From assembly GCF_000716875.1 (NCBI RefSeq), contig NZ_JNWQ01000013.1, forward strand, positions 1 through 64,000: DNA of 64,000 nucleotides, given 5' to 3'. The stretch is from Streptomyces novaecaesareae (GTDB lineage Bacteria; Actinomycetota; Actinomycetes; Streptomycetales; Streptomycetaceae). The notes under the pieces are model-generated. The model made no database searches and was not told the DNA's origin. It saw only the letters and a program-made list of their open reading frames with translations. Within the stretch, counting starts at the first letter, position 1. Each line of letters opens with the position of its first letter. Positions 1 through 8,967 of this stretch are shown in pieces. The position numbers and the translations under genes were made by a program.

Positions 1-41
1 TAGATCGCTCGTCGGCAGCGTCAGATGTGTATAAGAGACAG
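1..41 (+). other. Illumina Nextera adapter left on contig end (artefact)
   Basis: Bases 1-8 (TAGATCGC) equal a standard Nextera i5 index. Bases 9-22 (TCGTCGGCAGCGTC) are the read-1 primer part, and bases 23-41 (AGATGTGTATAAGAGACAG) are the Tn5 mosaic end. The three parts lie in exactly the order of a library molecule. The sequence is therefore library-derived rather than genomic, and a reading frame that begins inside it (GTG at 27) should not be used as a gene start. Confidence 0.97.
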
Positions 42-74
42 CCCCCGCACCCCCGCACCCCGGAAGGGCTGACC

Positions 75-1733
75 ATGAGCACCGCCGAGTCACGTCTGAC
101 GACGACCGCACCATCCGACGCCGAGAAGAGCCAGGCGACGAAGGAGACCCTGGAGGACTACACCCTCCGCTTCGCGCCCCGCAGCTACCGCCGCTGGACC
201 CCGATGGTCGTGGCGACCACCGCGCTCGGCGGCATCGCCTACATGGCCGACTTCTCCATCGGTGCCGGCATCGGCCTGGCCCACGGCACCGGCAACGCGC
301 TCGTGGCGATCGCCGTGGCCGCAGTGGTCATCTTCGTCACCGGCTTCCCGCTCGCCTACTACGGCGCCCGCTACAACATCGACCTCGACCTGATCACCCG
401 CGGCTCCGGCTTCGGCTACTACGGCTCGGTGCTGACCAGCGCCATCTTCGCCAGTTTCACCTTCATCTTCTTCGCCCTCGAAGGCTCGATCATGGCCCAG
501 GGCCTCAAGCTCGGCCTCGGACTGCCCCTGTGGCTGGGCTACGCGGTCTCCACGCTGATGGTGATCCCCCTGGTGATCTACGGCATGAAGGCGCTCAGCA
601 AGCTCCAGGTGTGGACGACACCGGTCTGGCTGGTGCTGATGGTCGCCCCGCTGGCCTACCTGATCGGCAACGACCCCGGCACCGTCGACCGCTTCCTCTC
701 CTACGCCGGCACCGACGGCGAGGGTGGCCTCAACCCCGCCTCGGTGCTCCTCGGCGCCGGTGTCTGCCTGTCCCTGATCGCACAGATCGGCGAGCAGATC
801 GACTACCTGCGCTTCATGCCGCCCAAGACCGAGGCCAACAAGCGCAGTTGGTGGACCGCCGTGATCATGGCCGGCCCCGGCTGGGTGGTCCTCGGCGCCC
901 TGAAGCAGGCCATCGGCGTCTTCCTCGCCGTCTACATCATCGCCAAGGTCGGCGCGGACGCCGCCCCGGAGCCGATCCAGCAGTTCAAGGGCGCCTTCGA
1001 CGCGATGATGCCGTCCTGGCTCGTCATCCCGCTCGCGGTGGCCCTCGTCGTGATCAGCCAGATCAAGATCAACGTCACCAACGCCTACTCCGGCTCGCTG
1101 GCCTGGACGAACTCCTTCACCCGGGTCACCAGGCACTACCCCGGCCGGATGGTCTTCGTCCTGGTCAACCTCGGCTTCGCGCTCGCCCTGATGGAAGCCG
1201 ACATGTTCAGCTTCCTCAACAGCATCCTGGGCTTCTACTCGAACTGCGCGATCGCCTGGGTCGTCACCGTCGCCACCGACATCGGCGTCAACAAGTACCT
1301 GCTGAGGCTCTCCCCGCTCCAGCCCGAGTTCCGCCGCGGGATGCTCCACGCCGTCAACCCGGTCGGCGTGGTGGCCTTCGTCGCCGCCTCGGGTCTGTCG
1401 ATCGCCATGTACTTCCACGCCCTCGGCGACACCCTCCAGCCGTACTCGCCGGTGGCCGCCGCCGTCATCGCCTTCGTCCTCACCCCGCTGATGGCGATCG
1501 TCACCAAGGGCAGGTACTACCTGCGCCGCACCGGCGACGGCATCGACGAGCCCCTGCTCGACGCCGAGGGCAATCCCAGCGCCGTCACCCTCGACTGCCA
1601 CGTCTGCCACCAGCCCTACGAGCGCCCCGACCTGACCGCCTGTGCCACCCATCAAGCGGTCGTCTGCTCGCTGTGCCTGAGCACCGACAAGGTCGGCGAC
1701 CACGTGCTGCCCGCACAGCCGATCACCGTCTGA
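75..1733 (+). CDS. NCS1-family nucleobase/urea-type permease with cysteine-rich tail
   Basis: This 552-aa integral membrane protein resembles the purine/cytosine permease branch of the NCS1 nucleobase:cation symporters. It has about twelve hydrophobic segments from residue 45 to 485, beginning after LRFAPRSYRRW. The ATG at 75 has GGAAGG at 62-67; the longer frame starts inside adapter sequence. It lies 62 nt upstream of urea carboxylase in the same direction, so the substrate may be urea, allophanate or a nucleobase degraded to urea; this is inferred from context. After the last membrane segment, from about residue 507, is a cytoplasmic-looking tail with CHVC, a further Cys and CSLC, spaced like a small zinc-binding knuckle. 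That tail is not a usual part of NCS1 carriers. Confidence 0.85.
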   Translation: MSTAESRLTTTAPSDAEKSQATKETLEDYTLRFAPRSYRRWTPMVVATTALGGIAYMADFSIGAGIGLAHGTGNALVAIAVAAVVIFVTGFPLAYYGARYNIDLDLITRGSGFGYYGSVLTSAIFASFTFIFFALEGSIMAQGLKLGLGLPLWLGYAVSTLMVIPLVIYGMKALSKLQVWTTPVWLVLMVAPLAYLIGNDPGTVDRFLSYAGTDGEGGLNPASVLLGAGVCLSLIAQIGEQIDYLRFMPPKTEANKRSWWTAVIMAGPGWVVLGALKQAIGVFLAVYIIAKVGADAAPEPIQQFKGAFDAMMPSWLVIPLAVALVVISQIKINVTNAYSGSLAWTNSFTRVTRHYPGRMVFVLVNLGFALALMEADMFSFLNSILGFYSNCAIAWVVTVATDIGVNKYLLRLSPLQPEFRRGMLHAVNPVGVVAFVAASGLSIAMYFHALGDTLQPYSPVAAAVIAFVLTPLMAIVTKGRYYLRRTGDGIDEPLLDAEGNPSAVTLDCHVCHQPYERPDLTACATHQAVVCSLCLSTDKVGDHVLPAQPITV

Positions 1734-1795
1734 CCCCGAGACACCGGCAGTACGTCAAGCGCCGCCCTACCGCCCGCTCCGGAGGAGCCGCCATC

Positions 1796-4700
1796 GTGTT
1801 CGACACCTTGCTCGTCGCCAACCGCGGAGAGATCGCCTGCCGCATCCTGCGCAGCGCACACGCCCTCGGGTTGCGCACGGTGGCGGTGTACTCCGACGCC
1901 GACAGCACCGCCCCGCACGTCCGCATGGCCGACGAGGCCGTACGCCTCGGCCCGGCACCCGCCGCCGACAGCTACCTGCGCGCCGACCTGGTGCTGGAAG
2001 CGGCCCTCGCCACCGGCGCGGGAGCGATCCACCCCGGCTACGGCTTCCTCGCCGAGAACGCCTCCTTCGCCGCCGCGGTGGAGGCGGCCGGCCTGGTGTT
2101 CGTCGGCCCCGCCCCGGCCCAGCTGGAGGTCTTCGGCGCCAAACACACCGCCCGGGCCGCCGCGCTCGCGGCCGGAGTACCCCTGCTGCCCGGCAGCGGA
2201 CTGCTCGCCGACGAGGCGCAGGCCCTGAGCACGGCGGAGACGATCGGCTACCCGGTCATGCTCAAGGCCACCGGCGGCGGAGGCGGCATCGGCATGCGGG
2301 CCTGTGCCGGACCGCAGCAGCTGCGGGAGGCGTTCGCCCAGGTCACCCGGCTGGCCCGGGGCAGCTTCGGGGACGGCGGGGTCTTCCTGGAGCGGTACGT
2401 CGACCGCGCCCGCCACGTCGAGGTGCAGGTCTTCGGCGACGGCACCGGCGGGATCGCCGTGCTCGGCGACCGCGACTGCTCCCTCCAGCGCCGCAACCAG
2501 AAGGTCCTGGAGGAGGCCCCGGCACCGGACCTCCCCGACCACGTCAGAGCCCGGCTCCACACCACGGCACGGGAACTGTGCGCGTCGGTCGACTACCGCT
2601 CCGCCGGCACCGTGGAATTCGTCTACGACCCCGCACGCCAGGAGGCGTACTTCCTGGAGGTCAACACCCGCCTCCAGGTCGAACACCCGGTCACCGAGGA
2701 GACTCACGGCGTCGACCTCGTCGCCTGGATGCTGCGCCTGGCCCGCGGCGAGACCGGCTTCCTCCACGAACCGGTCCCGCACGGCCACGCGGTCGAGGCC
2801 CGGATCTACGCCGAGGACCCGACCCTCGACCACCGACCCAGCTCCGGCCTGCTGACCCGGGTCCGCTTCCCCGAGGGCGTCCGCGTCGACGGCTGGGCCG
2901 AGACCGGGCAGCGGATATCCACGGCGTACGACCCCATGCTCGCCAAGGTCATCGCGACCGGCCCCACCCGCGCCGAGGCCCTCGACCGCCTCGCGCAGGC
3001 CCTGGCCGACACCAGGATCGACGGCGTGGAGACCAACCTCGGCCTGCTCCGCGCGGCCTGCCACGCGCCCGACGTGCGGGCCGCCGTGCACACCACCGCC
3101 ACGCTCGCGGGCATCACCGATCCGCGTCCACGCATCGACGTCGTGCGCGGCGGCGCGCAGACCACCGTGCAGGACTGGCCCGGGCGCACCGGCTACTGGG
3201 AGGTCGGCATCCCGCCCGGCGGCCCGATGGACGACCTCTCCTTCCGCCTCGGGAACACCGCCGTCGGCAACCCCGAGGGCGCGCCGGGCCTGGAGTGCAC
3301 CCTGGAAGGAGCGGCCCTGCGCTTCTCCCACCCGCAGGTCGTCTGCGTGACCGGCGCACGGGCCGAGGTCCGGGTCGACGGACAGCCCGTCGAACAGTGG
3401 CAGCCGCTGGAACTGACGGCAGGTCAGATCCTGGACGTGGGCACCCCGAAGGGCCCCGGCATGCGGACCTACGTCCTCGTCCGCGGCGGCCTCGACACTC
3501 CCGACTACCTCGGCAGCGCCGCCACCTTCACCCTCGGCGCCTTCGGCGGGCACGCCGGACGGGCACTGCGCGCCGGTGACGTCCTGCGCCCGGCGACGCC
3601 CGCCGCCGACGCCCCCGCCCCGTCGGCGGTGCCGGCCGCGGACCGCCCGCACCTCGCCGGCCACTGGCGGATCGCGGTCAGCGAAGGCCCGCACCCCGCA
3701 CCGGACTTCCTCACCCGCGAGGGCCTGCGCACCGTCTACGAGACGGACTGGAAGGTCTCCGCCCAGTCCGCCCGCACCGGCGTACGGCTCATCGGCCCGC
3801 GTCCCGAATGGGCCCGGCCGGACGGCGGCGAGGCCGGCCTGCACCCCTCCAACGTCCACGACACCGCGTACTCCGTCGGCGCGGTCAACTTCACCGGCGA
3901 CACGCCCGCCATCCTCGGCCCCGACGGCCCCAGCCTCGGCGGCTTCGCCTGCCCCGTCACCATCGTCCGCGCCGACCGCTGGAAGACCGGACAGCTGCGT
4001 CCCGGCGACACCGTGCGCTTCGTTCCCGTCGGCGAGACGACCGCCGACGCCCTGCGCCGCACCCCCGCCCTGCTCACCCTCCCGACGAACGCCGGCCCGG
4101 ACGGCGACGACGGTGTCATCGCCCGCCGCCCGGCCACCGACACCACCCCCGAGGTGACGTACCGGCGCGGCGCCGAGGACAACATCCTGGTCGAGTACGG
4201 TCCGATGACGCTCGACCTGGCGCTGCGCATGCGCGTCCACGCCCTCGCCCAGCACCTGCACGCACTGCGCCCGTCGGGGCTCGTCGACATCACACCGGGC
4301 GTGCGCTCCCTGCACCTGCACACCGACCCCGACACGCTCCCCCTGCGCACCCTGCTCGGTCTGCTCCAGGAGGCGGAGGACCAACTCCCCGCGACCGCCG
4401 ACCTGACCGTGCCCAGCAGGGCGGTCCACCTCCCGCTCTCCTGGGACGACCCCACCGTCCAGGAGGCCATCGCCCGCTACACGGCCTCGGTCCGCGACGA
4501 CGCGCCCTGGAACCCGTCGAACCTCGAATTCATCCGCCGCATCAACGGCCTGGACAGCGTGGAGGACGTCCGGCAGACGGTCTTCGCCGCCGAGTACCTC
4601 GTACTCGGCCTGGGCGACGTCTATCTCGGCGCCCCCGCCGCCACCCCGCTCGACCCGCGGCACCGCCTGGTCACCACCAAGTACAACCCGGCCCGCACCT

Positions 4701-5473
4701 GGACGGCGGAGGGCGGCGTCGGCATCGGCGGCGCCTACCTGTGCGTCTACGGCATGGAGAGCCCCGGCGGCTACCAGCTCATCGGCCGCACCGTCCCCGT
4801 CTGGGGCGGCCTGCGCCCACCCCGCTCCTTCGCGGACGACCAGCCCTGGCTGCTGCGCTTCTTCGACCGCATCGTCTGGCACCCGGTGAGCCCGGAGGAA
4901 CTCCTCGACATCCGCGCCGACCTGGCCGCCGGACGCACCGCCCTGGACATCCGTCCCGGCACCTTCTCCCTCGGCGAGCACGAGAGGTTCCTGCGCGAGA
5001 ACGCCGACAGCATCGCGGCCTTCCGCACCCGCCAGGCAGCCGCCTTCGAGGCGGAACGCCAGGCGTGGGAGAAGGCGGGCGAGTTCGCCCCGCGCGAGGC
5101 ACCCGATGCGGTCGTCCAGGACGCCGCTTCCCCGGCCCTCGATCCGGGCAGCCTCCTGGTCGAGGCACCGCTCAGTTCGACCGTGTGGAAGGTCGAGGCC
5201 CAGCCGGGAGCCCGCGTCGTAGCCGGCCAGCCGCTCCTCGTGCTGGAAGCCATGAAGATGGAGGTGGTGGTGCGGGCCCCCGCCGGCGGCGTCATCGCCG
5301 ACGTACTCGTCATCCCCGGCCAGCAGATCGACGCCGGCGCCCCGCTGGCCGTCGTCAGGGAAACCGCCGTGGAAACCGTCGTGGAATCCGCCGTGGAAAC
5401 CGTCATGGCATCCGCCGTGGAAACCGTCATGGCATCCGCCCTGGAAACCGTCATGGAAGAGGAAACCGCATGA
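1796..5473 (+). CDS. uca: Urea carboxylase (biotin-dependent)
   Basis: Converts urea, bicarbonate and ATP to allophanate, the first step of the urea amidolyase pathway. The 1225-aa length fits the family. The biotin carboxylase domain occupies about residues 1-445 (LLVANRGEIACRIL near the start, glycine-rich ATP loop around 160-170, HVEVQVFGD and EVNTRLQVEHPVTE motifs). The KipA/KipI-like allophanate carboxyltransferase region runs from about 450 to 1080. The biotinyl domain has the EAMKMEV motif with biotin-accepting Lys at 1154. GTG at 1796 is chosen because GGAGGA lies at 1781-1786 and the protein then begins with the BC motif. The stop overlaps the next start as ATGA. The C-terminus carries an unusual 8-residue repeat (VETVMASA-like) beyond the biotinyl domain. 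Confidence 0.95.
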   Translation: MFDTLLVANRGEIACRILRSAHALGLRTVAVYSDADSTAPHVRMADEAVRLGPAPAADSYLRADLVLEAALATGAGAIHPGYGFLAENASFAAAVEAAGLVFVGPAPAQLEVFGAKHTARAAALAAGVPLLPGSGLLADEAQALSTAETIGYPVMLKATGGGGGIGMRACAGPQQLREAFAQVTRLARGSFGDGGVFLERYVDRARHVEVQVFGDGTGGIAVLGDRDCSLQRRNQKVLEEAPAPDLPDHVRARLHTTARELCASVDYRSAGTVEFVYDPARQEAYFLEVNTRLQVEHPVTEETHGVDLVAWMLRLARGETGFLHEPVPHGHAVEARIYAEDPTLDHRPSSGLLTRVRFPEGVRVDGWAETGQRISTAYDPMLAKVIATGPTRAEALDRLAQALADTRIDGVETNLGLLRAACHAPDVRAAVHTTATLAGITDPRPRIDVVRGGAQTTVQDWPGRTGYWEVGIPPGGPMDDLSFRLGNTAVGNPEGAPGLECTLEGAALRFSHPQVVCVTGARAEVRVDGQPVEQWQPLELTAGQILDVGTPKGPGMRTYVLVRGGLDTPDYLGSAATFTLGAFGGHAGRALRAGDVLRPATPAADAPAPSAVPAADRPHLAGHWRIAVSEGPHPAPDFLTREGLRTVYETDWKVSAQSARTGVRLIGPRPEWARPDGGEAGLHPSNVHDTAYSVGAVNFTGDTPAILGPDGPSLGGFACPVTIVRADRWKTGQLRPGDTVRFVPVGETTADALRRTPALLTLPTNAGPDGDDGVIARRPATDTTPEVTYRRGAEDNILVEYGPMTLDLALRMRVHALAQHLHALRPSGLVDITPGVRSLHLHTDPDTLPLRTLLGLLQEAEDQLPATADLTVPSRAVHLPLSWDDPTVQEAIARYTASVRDDAPWNPSNLEFIRRINGLDSVEDVRQTVFAAEYLVLGLGDVYLGAPAATPLDPRHRLVTTKYNPARTWTAEGGVGIGGAYLCVYGMESPGGYQLIGRTVPVWGGLRPPRSFADDQPWLLRFFDRIVWHPVSPEELLDIRADLAAGRTALDIRPGTFSLGEHERFLRENADSIAAFRTRQAAAFEAERQAWEKAGEFAPREAPDAVVQDAASPALDPGSLLVEAPLSSTVWKVEAQPGARVVAGQPLLVLEAMKMEVVVRAPAGGVIADVLVIPGQQIDAGAPLAVVRETAVETVVESAVETVMASAVETVMASALETVMEEETA
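5369..5464 (+). repeat. 24-bp tandem repeat in the urea carboxylase 3' end
   Basis: About four in-frame copies of a 24-bp unit (5369-5392, 5393-5416, 5417-5440, then a decaying copy) encode an 8-residue repeat of the form VETVMASA. Two copies are identical at the DNA level. The tail follows the biotinyl domain and looks like recent slippage or unequal exchange. It contains no known motif. Confidence 0.9.
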
Positions 5474-7185
5474 CCCAGGCCCCGACCGTCAGCTGCGCCG
5501 AGCGCGTCATCGACGCCTACCGGCGCATCGCCGAAGCCGACCGGCCCGAGATCTGGATCACCCTGCGCCCCGAGACCGACGTGCTGGCCGAGGCCCGCGA
5601 GCTGGACCGGCGCATCGCCGCAGGGACCGACCTGCCGTTGGCCGGAACACTGGTGGCCGTCAAGGACAACATCGACGTGGCCGGCCTGCCCACCACCGCC
5701 GCCTGCCCCGACTACGCCTACCCGCCCGGCAGCTCGGCGACCGCCGTGCAGCGGCTGGTGGACGCGGGCGCACTCGTCCTCGGCAAGACGAACCTGGACC
5801 AGTTCGCCACCGGTCTGGTCGGCACCCGAAGCCCCTACGGCCCCGTCCGCAACGCACTGCGCCCGGAGAAGATCTCCGGCGGCTCCAGCTCCGGATCGGC
5901 GGTCGCCGTCGCCCTGGGCATCGCCGACATCGCCCTCGGCACCGACACCGCCGGCTCCGGCCGCGTCCCCGCCGCCCTCAACGGCATCGTCGGCATCAAG
6001 CCCACGCTCGGACTGGTCCCCACCACCGGAGTCGTCCCCGCCGCCCGCTCCTACGACGCCGTCACCGTCTTCGCCCATACCCTCACCGAGGCCCAGCAGG
6101 CCCTGGCCGTCATGATCGGCCCCGACGAGGGCGACCCGCTCAGCCGCACCTGGCCGGACGACGTACGCCTGTCGGCCCCGGAGCACCCACGCATCGCGAT
6201 CCCCGGGGATGTGGACCTCGCGCCGCTCTCGCCGGAGGCGCAGGCCGCGTTCCGTACGGCCGTCAAGCGCCTGGAGGCGGCCGGCGCCGAGGCCACCGTC
6301 ATCGACGTCTCCCCCCTGCTGCAGGCGGCGCGACTCCTCTACGACGGCGCACTCGTCGCCGAACGCTACGCCGCGGTGGGCGAGTTCATCGCCCGTGACC
6401 CGTCGGCGGCCGACCCCACCGTGGCCGGGATCATCCTCGCCGCCGCCGAACTGCCCGCCCACGCCCTGGCCGCCGACCAGGAACGCCTCGACGGGTACAA
6501 GGCGCTCGCCCGCCGCCTCCTGTCCGGCTACGACGCGATGCTCCTGCCGACCACCACCGAGCACCCCGACATCGCCGCCGTCCAGGCCGACCCCGTCACC
6601 GTCAACTCCCGCCTGGGCACCTACACCAACTTCGTCAACCTCCTCGACCTCGCCGCCGTCGCCGTCCCGGCCGGCGAGGCCGACGGCAGCCCCTTCGGCG
6701 TCAGCGTCATCACCCGCGCCTTCGAGGACCAGCCCGCCCTCGACATCGCCGCCTTCCTCACCGGCGAGCAGGCCCCGACTCCCCTGCCCGGCACGGGAGT
6801 CGACCTCGCCGTCTTCGGCGCCCACCTGCGCGGCCAGCCCCTCAACCGGCAGCTCACCGAGACCGGCGCACGCTACGCGGGCGAGGTCACCACGGCCGCC
6901 GCGTACCGCCTCACCGCGCTGACCACCGAGCCACCCAAGCCCGGCCTCGTCCGTGTCGGCCCGGGCGCCGGAGGCCCGATCACCGGAGAACGCTGGACCC
7001 TCTCCCCCGCAGCCCTCGGCCGCTTCCTGGCCGCCCTGCCCTCCCCCATGTCCCTGGGGCGGATCGAACTCGCCGACGGCACCTGGGTGCTGGGCTTCCA
7101 GTGCGACCCGCACACCGCATCCACCGGAACGGACATCACCCACCACGGCGACTGGCGCACCTACCTCGCGACCGGCGCGTCCTGA
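5470..7185 (+). CDS. atzF: Allophanate hydrolase (amidase-signature family)
   Basis: Hydrolyses allophanate to ammonia and carbon dioxide, completing the pathway begun by urea carboxylase. The 571-aa protein has an amidase-signature core: catalytic Lys at 65 in VAVKDNID, the GGSSSGSAVAVA loop at about 137-147 carrying the cis-Ser, and the nucleophile Ser at about 163 in GTDTAGSGR. A C-terminal domain from about residue 440 is typical of AtzF-type enzymes, and ends in a gamma-glutamylcyclotransferase-like fold in the family. It overlaps the carboxylase stop by 4 nt (ATGA), which points to translational coupling in one operon. It ends 190 nt before the next gene. Confidence 0.93.
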   Translation: MTQAPTVSCAERVIDAYRRIAEADRPEIWITLRPETDVLAEARELDRRIAAGTDLPLAGTLVAVKDNIDVAGLPTTAACPDYAYPPGSSATAVQRLVDAGALVLGKTNLDQFATGLVGTRSPYGPVRNALRPEKISGGSSSGSAVAVALGIADIALGTDTAGSGRVPAALNGIVGIKPTLGLVPTTGVVPAARSYDAVTVFAHTLTEAQQALAVMIGPDEGDPLSRTWPDDVRLSAPEHPRIAIPGDVDLAPLSPEAQAAFRTAVKRLEAAGAEATVIDVSPLLQAARLLYDGALVAERYAAVGEFIARDPSAADPTVAGIILAAAELPAHALAADQERLDGYKALARRLLSGYDAMLLPTTTEHPDIAAVQADPVTVNSRLGTYTNFVNLLDLAAVAVPAGEADGSPFGVSVITRAFEDQPALDIAAFLTGEQAPTPLPGTGVDLAVFGAHLRGQPLNRQLTETGARYAGEVTTAAAYRLTALTTEPPKPGLVRVGPGAGGPITGERWTLSPAALGRFLAALPSPMSLGRIELADGTWVLGFQCDPHTASTGTDITHHGDWRTYLATGAS

Positions 7186-7257
7186 TCAGCCGCGCCGCCC
7201 GGCCCGCCCTCTCCCGGATGCTCGGGAAAGGCCGGTGCCCCGGCGGGCCGCACGATA

Positions 7258-7275
7258 CCCGGCGTTAACGCCGGG
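7258..7275. other. 18-bp perfect palindrome downstream of atzF
   Basis: CCCGGCGTTAACGCCGGG is self-complementary over all 18 bases, in the gap between atzF and the dicarboxylate transporter. It could fold as a short stem at the end of the urea operon or serve as a protein-binding site. There is no T-run. Confidence 0.5.
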
Positions 7276-7336
7276 GACGTGGGGACGTGACGAACGGCCA
7301 GCAGAATCCACCGCACGCCCATCGAGGCGGAAGAGT

Positions 7337-7355
7337 AATTCCGCTGTACGGAATT
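7337..7355 (+). promoter_or_regulatory. Candidate operator ahead of the dicarboxylate symporter
   Basis: AATTCCG and CGGAATT form a perfect 7-bp inverted repeat around a 5-base centre (CTGTA), 20 nt before the ATG at 7376. The A/T-rich arms stand out from the surrounding GC-rich DNA. The position would allow a repressor dimer to block transcription or ribosome access. No cognate regulator is encoded next to it. Confidence 0.45.
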
Positions 7356-7375
7356 CCTTCGAGAAGGGGATTCGC

Positions 7376-8758
7376 ATGACCGAAGCATCCGTGCCTGCCC
7401 GAAGCCGGGCCGCGACCGTGCTGCTGTCACCGTTCACCCAGGTCATCGCGGCCATCGGGCTCGGGATCGCGGTGGGAGACCTCTGGCCGGACAGCGCTCA
7501 CGACCTCAAGCTGATCGGTGACGCCTTCCTCAACGCGATCAAGGCCGTCATCTCGCCGCTGGTCTTCTGCGTCGTGGTGCTGGGGATCGCCAAGGCGGGC
7601 GACATCAAGGCCGTCGGACGGATCGGCGTCAAAGCACTGATCTGGTTCGAGGTCGTCAGCACGATCGCGCTGCTGGTCGGTCTGGCCGCCGGCAACCTCG
7701 TCGAACCCGGGCACGGCTTCGCCGACGGGCACCCGAAGCTCGATGCCGCGGCCGTGGACAAGAAGACCGCGGGCGCCCAACTCCCCGGTTTCGCAGGCTT
7801 CCTGCTGAACCTGGTGCCGACCAGCGCGGTCGGGGCCTTCGCCAACAACCAGCTGCTGCAGGTGCTGCTGCTGGCCGTGCTCTGCGGGACGGCGATCAGC
7901 CACCTGGGCCACACCCGCACCCCGCTGGTCCTGCAGCTGGTCGACCAGGCCGGTCAGGTGATCTTCCGGATCGTCGGGTACGTGATGAAGCTCGCGCCCC
8001 TCGCCGCGTTCGGCTCCGCCGCCTACCTGATCGGCCAGTACGGGATGTCGGCGCTCTCCTCGTACGGCGCACTCATCGCCTGCTGCTACGGGGCCGCGCT
8101 GCTGTTCGTGCTGGGCCTGGCCGTGCTGCTCAAGGTGTTCACCGGCCTCAGCCTGTGGCGCTTCCTCGTCTACACCCGGTCCGAGTTCTCGCTCGCGGTG
8201 GCGACGGCGTCCAGCGAGGTCGTGCTGCCGAGGATGATGCAGAAGCTGCGCGACGCGGGCGCCGGCGAGGCGCCGACCGGGCTGGTGCTGCCGACCGGCT
8301 ACTCCTTCAACCTCGACGGGGCGTCGATCTACCTCTCGGTGGCGACACTGTTCATGGCGCAGGCGCTCGACGTGCACCTGTCCCTGGGCCAGCAGGTCAC
8401 GATCGTGCTGATGCTCATGCTCACCAGCAAGGGCATGGCGGGCATCCCGGGCTCCGCGTTCCTGGCCCTGTCGGCGACCGCCGCCGCCGTGAACGCCTTC
8501 CCCCCGGGCGCGGTGGCGCTGCTGCTCGCGGCAGACCGCCTGATGGACACCATGCGCGTGGTCACCAACCTCCTCGGCAACTGCGTCGCGACCTTCGTCG
8601 TGGCCCGCTGGGAGGGGTTGCTGGACATCGGCCGCGCCAAGGCCGCACTCGCCGGCGAGCCGGCCCCGGCCCCGGCTCCCGCGCAGCCCGGCCCCCGCGA
8701 CACGGCCATCGACCACCCGGAGCGGCACGCACCCGTCCCCGTGGCAGCGGTCGACTGA
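7376..8758 (+). CDS. dctA: Dicarboxylate/amino acid:cation symporter (DAACS, DctA-like)
   Basis: This 460-aa membrane carrier belongs to the DAACS family, which imports C4-dicarboxylates (DctA) or glutamate (GltP) with protons or sodium. It has eight or more hydrophobic segments and family motifs such as NAIKAVISPLVF near residue 50, PTGYSFNLDGASIYLS near 305 and a GIPGSAFLAL-type re-entrant loop near 360. The ATG at 7376 has GAAGGGG a few bases upstream and starts a normal-length protein; the longer upstream frame has no support. The C-terminus ends in an Ala/Pro-rich tail. It is probably a single-gene unit, controlled from the 190-nt gap that holds the inverted repeat at 7337-7355. Confidence 0.9.
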   Translation: MTEASVPARSRAATVLLSPFTQVIAAIGLGIAVGDLWPDSAHDLKLIGDAFLNAIKAVISPLVFCVVVLGIAKAGDIKAVGRIGVKALIWFEVVSTIALLVGLAAGNLVEPGHGFADGHPKLDAAAVDKKTAGAQLPGFAGFLLNLVPTSAVGAFANNQLLQVLLLAVLCGTAISHLGHTRTPLVLQLVDQAGQVIFRIVGYVMKLAPLAAFGSAAYLIGQYGMSALSSYGALIACCYGAALLFVLGLAVLLKVFTGLSLWRFLVYTRSEFSLAVATASSEVVLPRMMQKLRDAGAGEAPTGLVLPTGYSFNLDGASIYLSVATLFMAQALDVHLSLGQQVTIVLMLMLTSKGMAGIPGSAFLALSATAAAVNAFPPGAVALLLAADRLMDTMRVVTNLLGNCVATFVVARWEGLLDIGRAKAALAGEPAPAPAPAQPGPRDTAIDHPERHAPVPVAAVD

Positions 8759-8967
8759 GCCACCGGCGCGCCGGTACTACCGGTGGGCCGGGCTGCAGAT
8801 CGAACAGGCGCTGTTCGCCGGGCTGTTCGCGACAGCGGACCGCACCGCCGGGATGGGATCCTTCCTGACGAATGGTCCGGGCCGAGCCCGGTTCGACGGG
8901 AACGAAACGGCGGCCCGACCGGTGTGACCGGTGCGACCGGCGGCCCCCACCGGGGCTGCCGGTCCGG

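Noticed and set aside
27..74. Upstream extension of the permease reading frame starting at GTG 27
   Set aside because: It begins inside library adapter sequence; the ATG at 75 has a proper ribosome-binding site.
530..1795. Long frame running into urea carboxylase from within the permease gene
   Set aside because: Arg/Pro-rich out-of-frame translation; the carboxylase starts at GTG 1796 after GGAGGA.
8759..8967. Small gene or terminator between dctA and the PPOX gene
   Set aside because: Only short GACCGGTG-like repeats and weak stems are visible; no frame with coding character or RBS.
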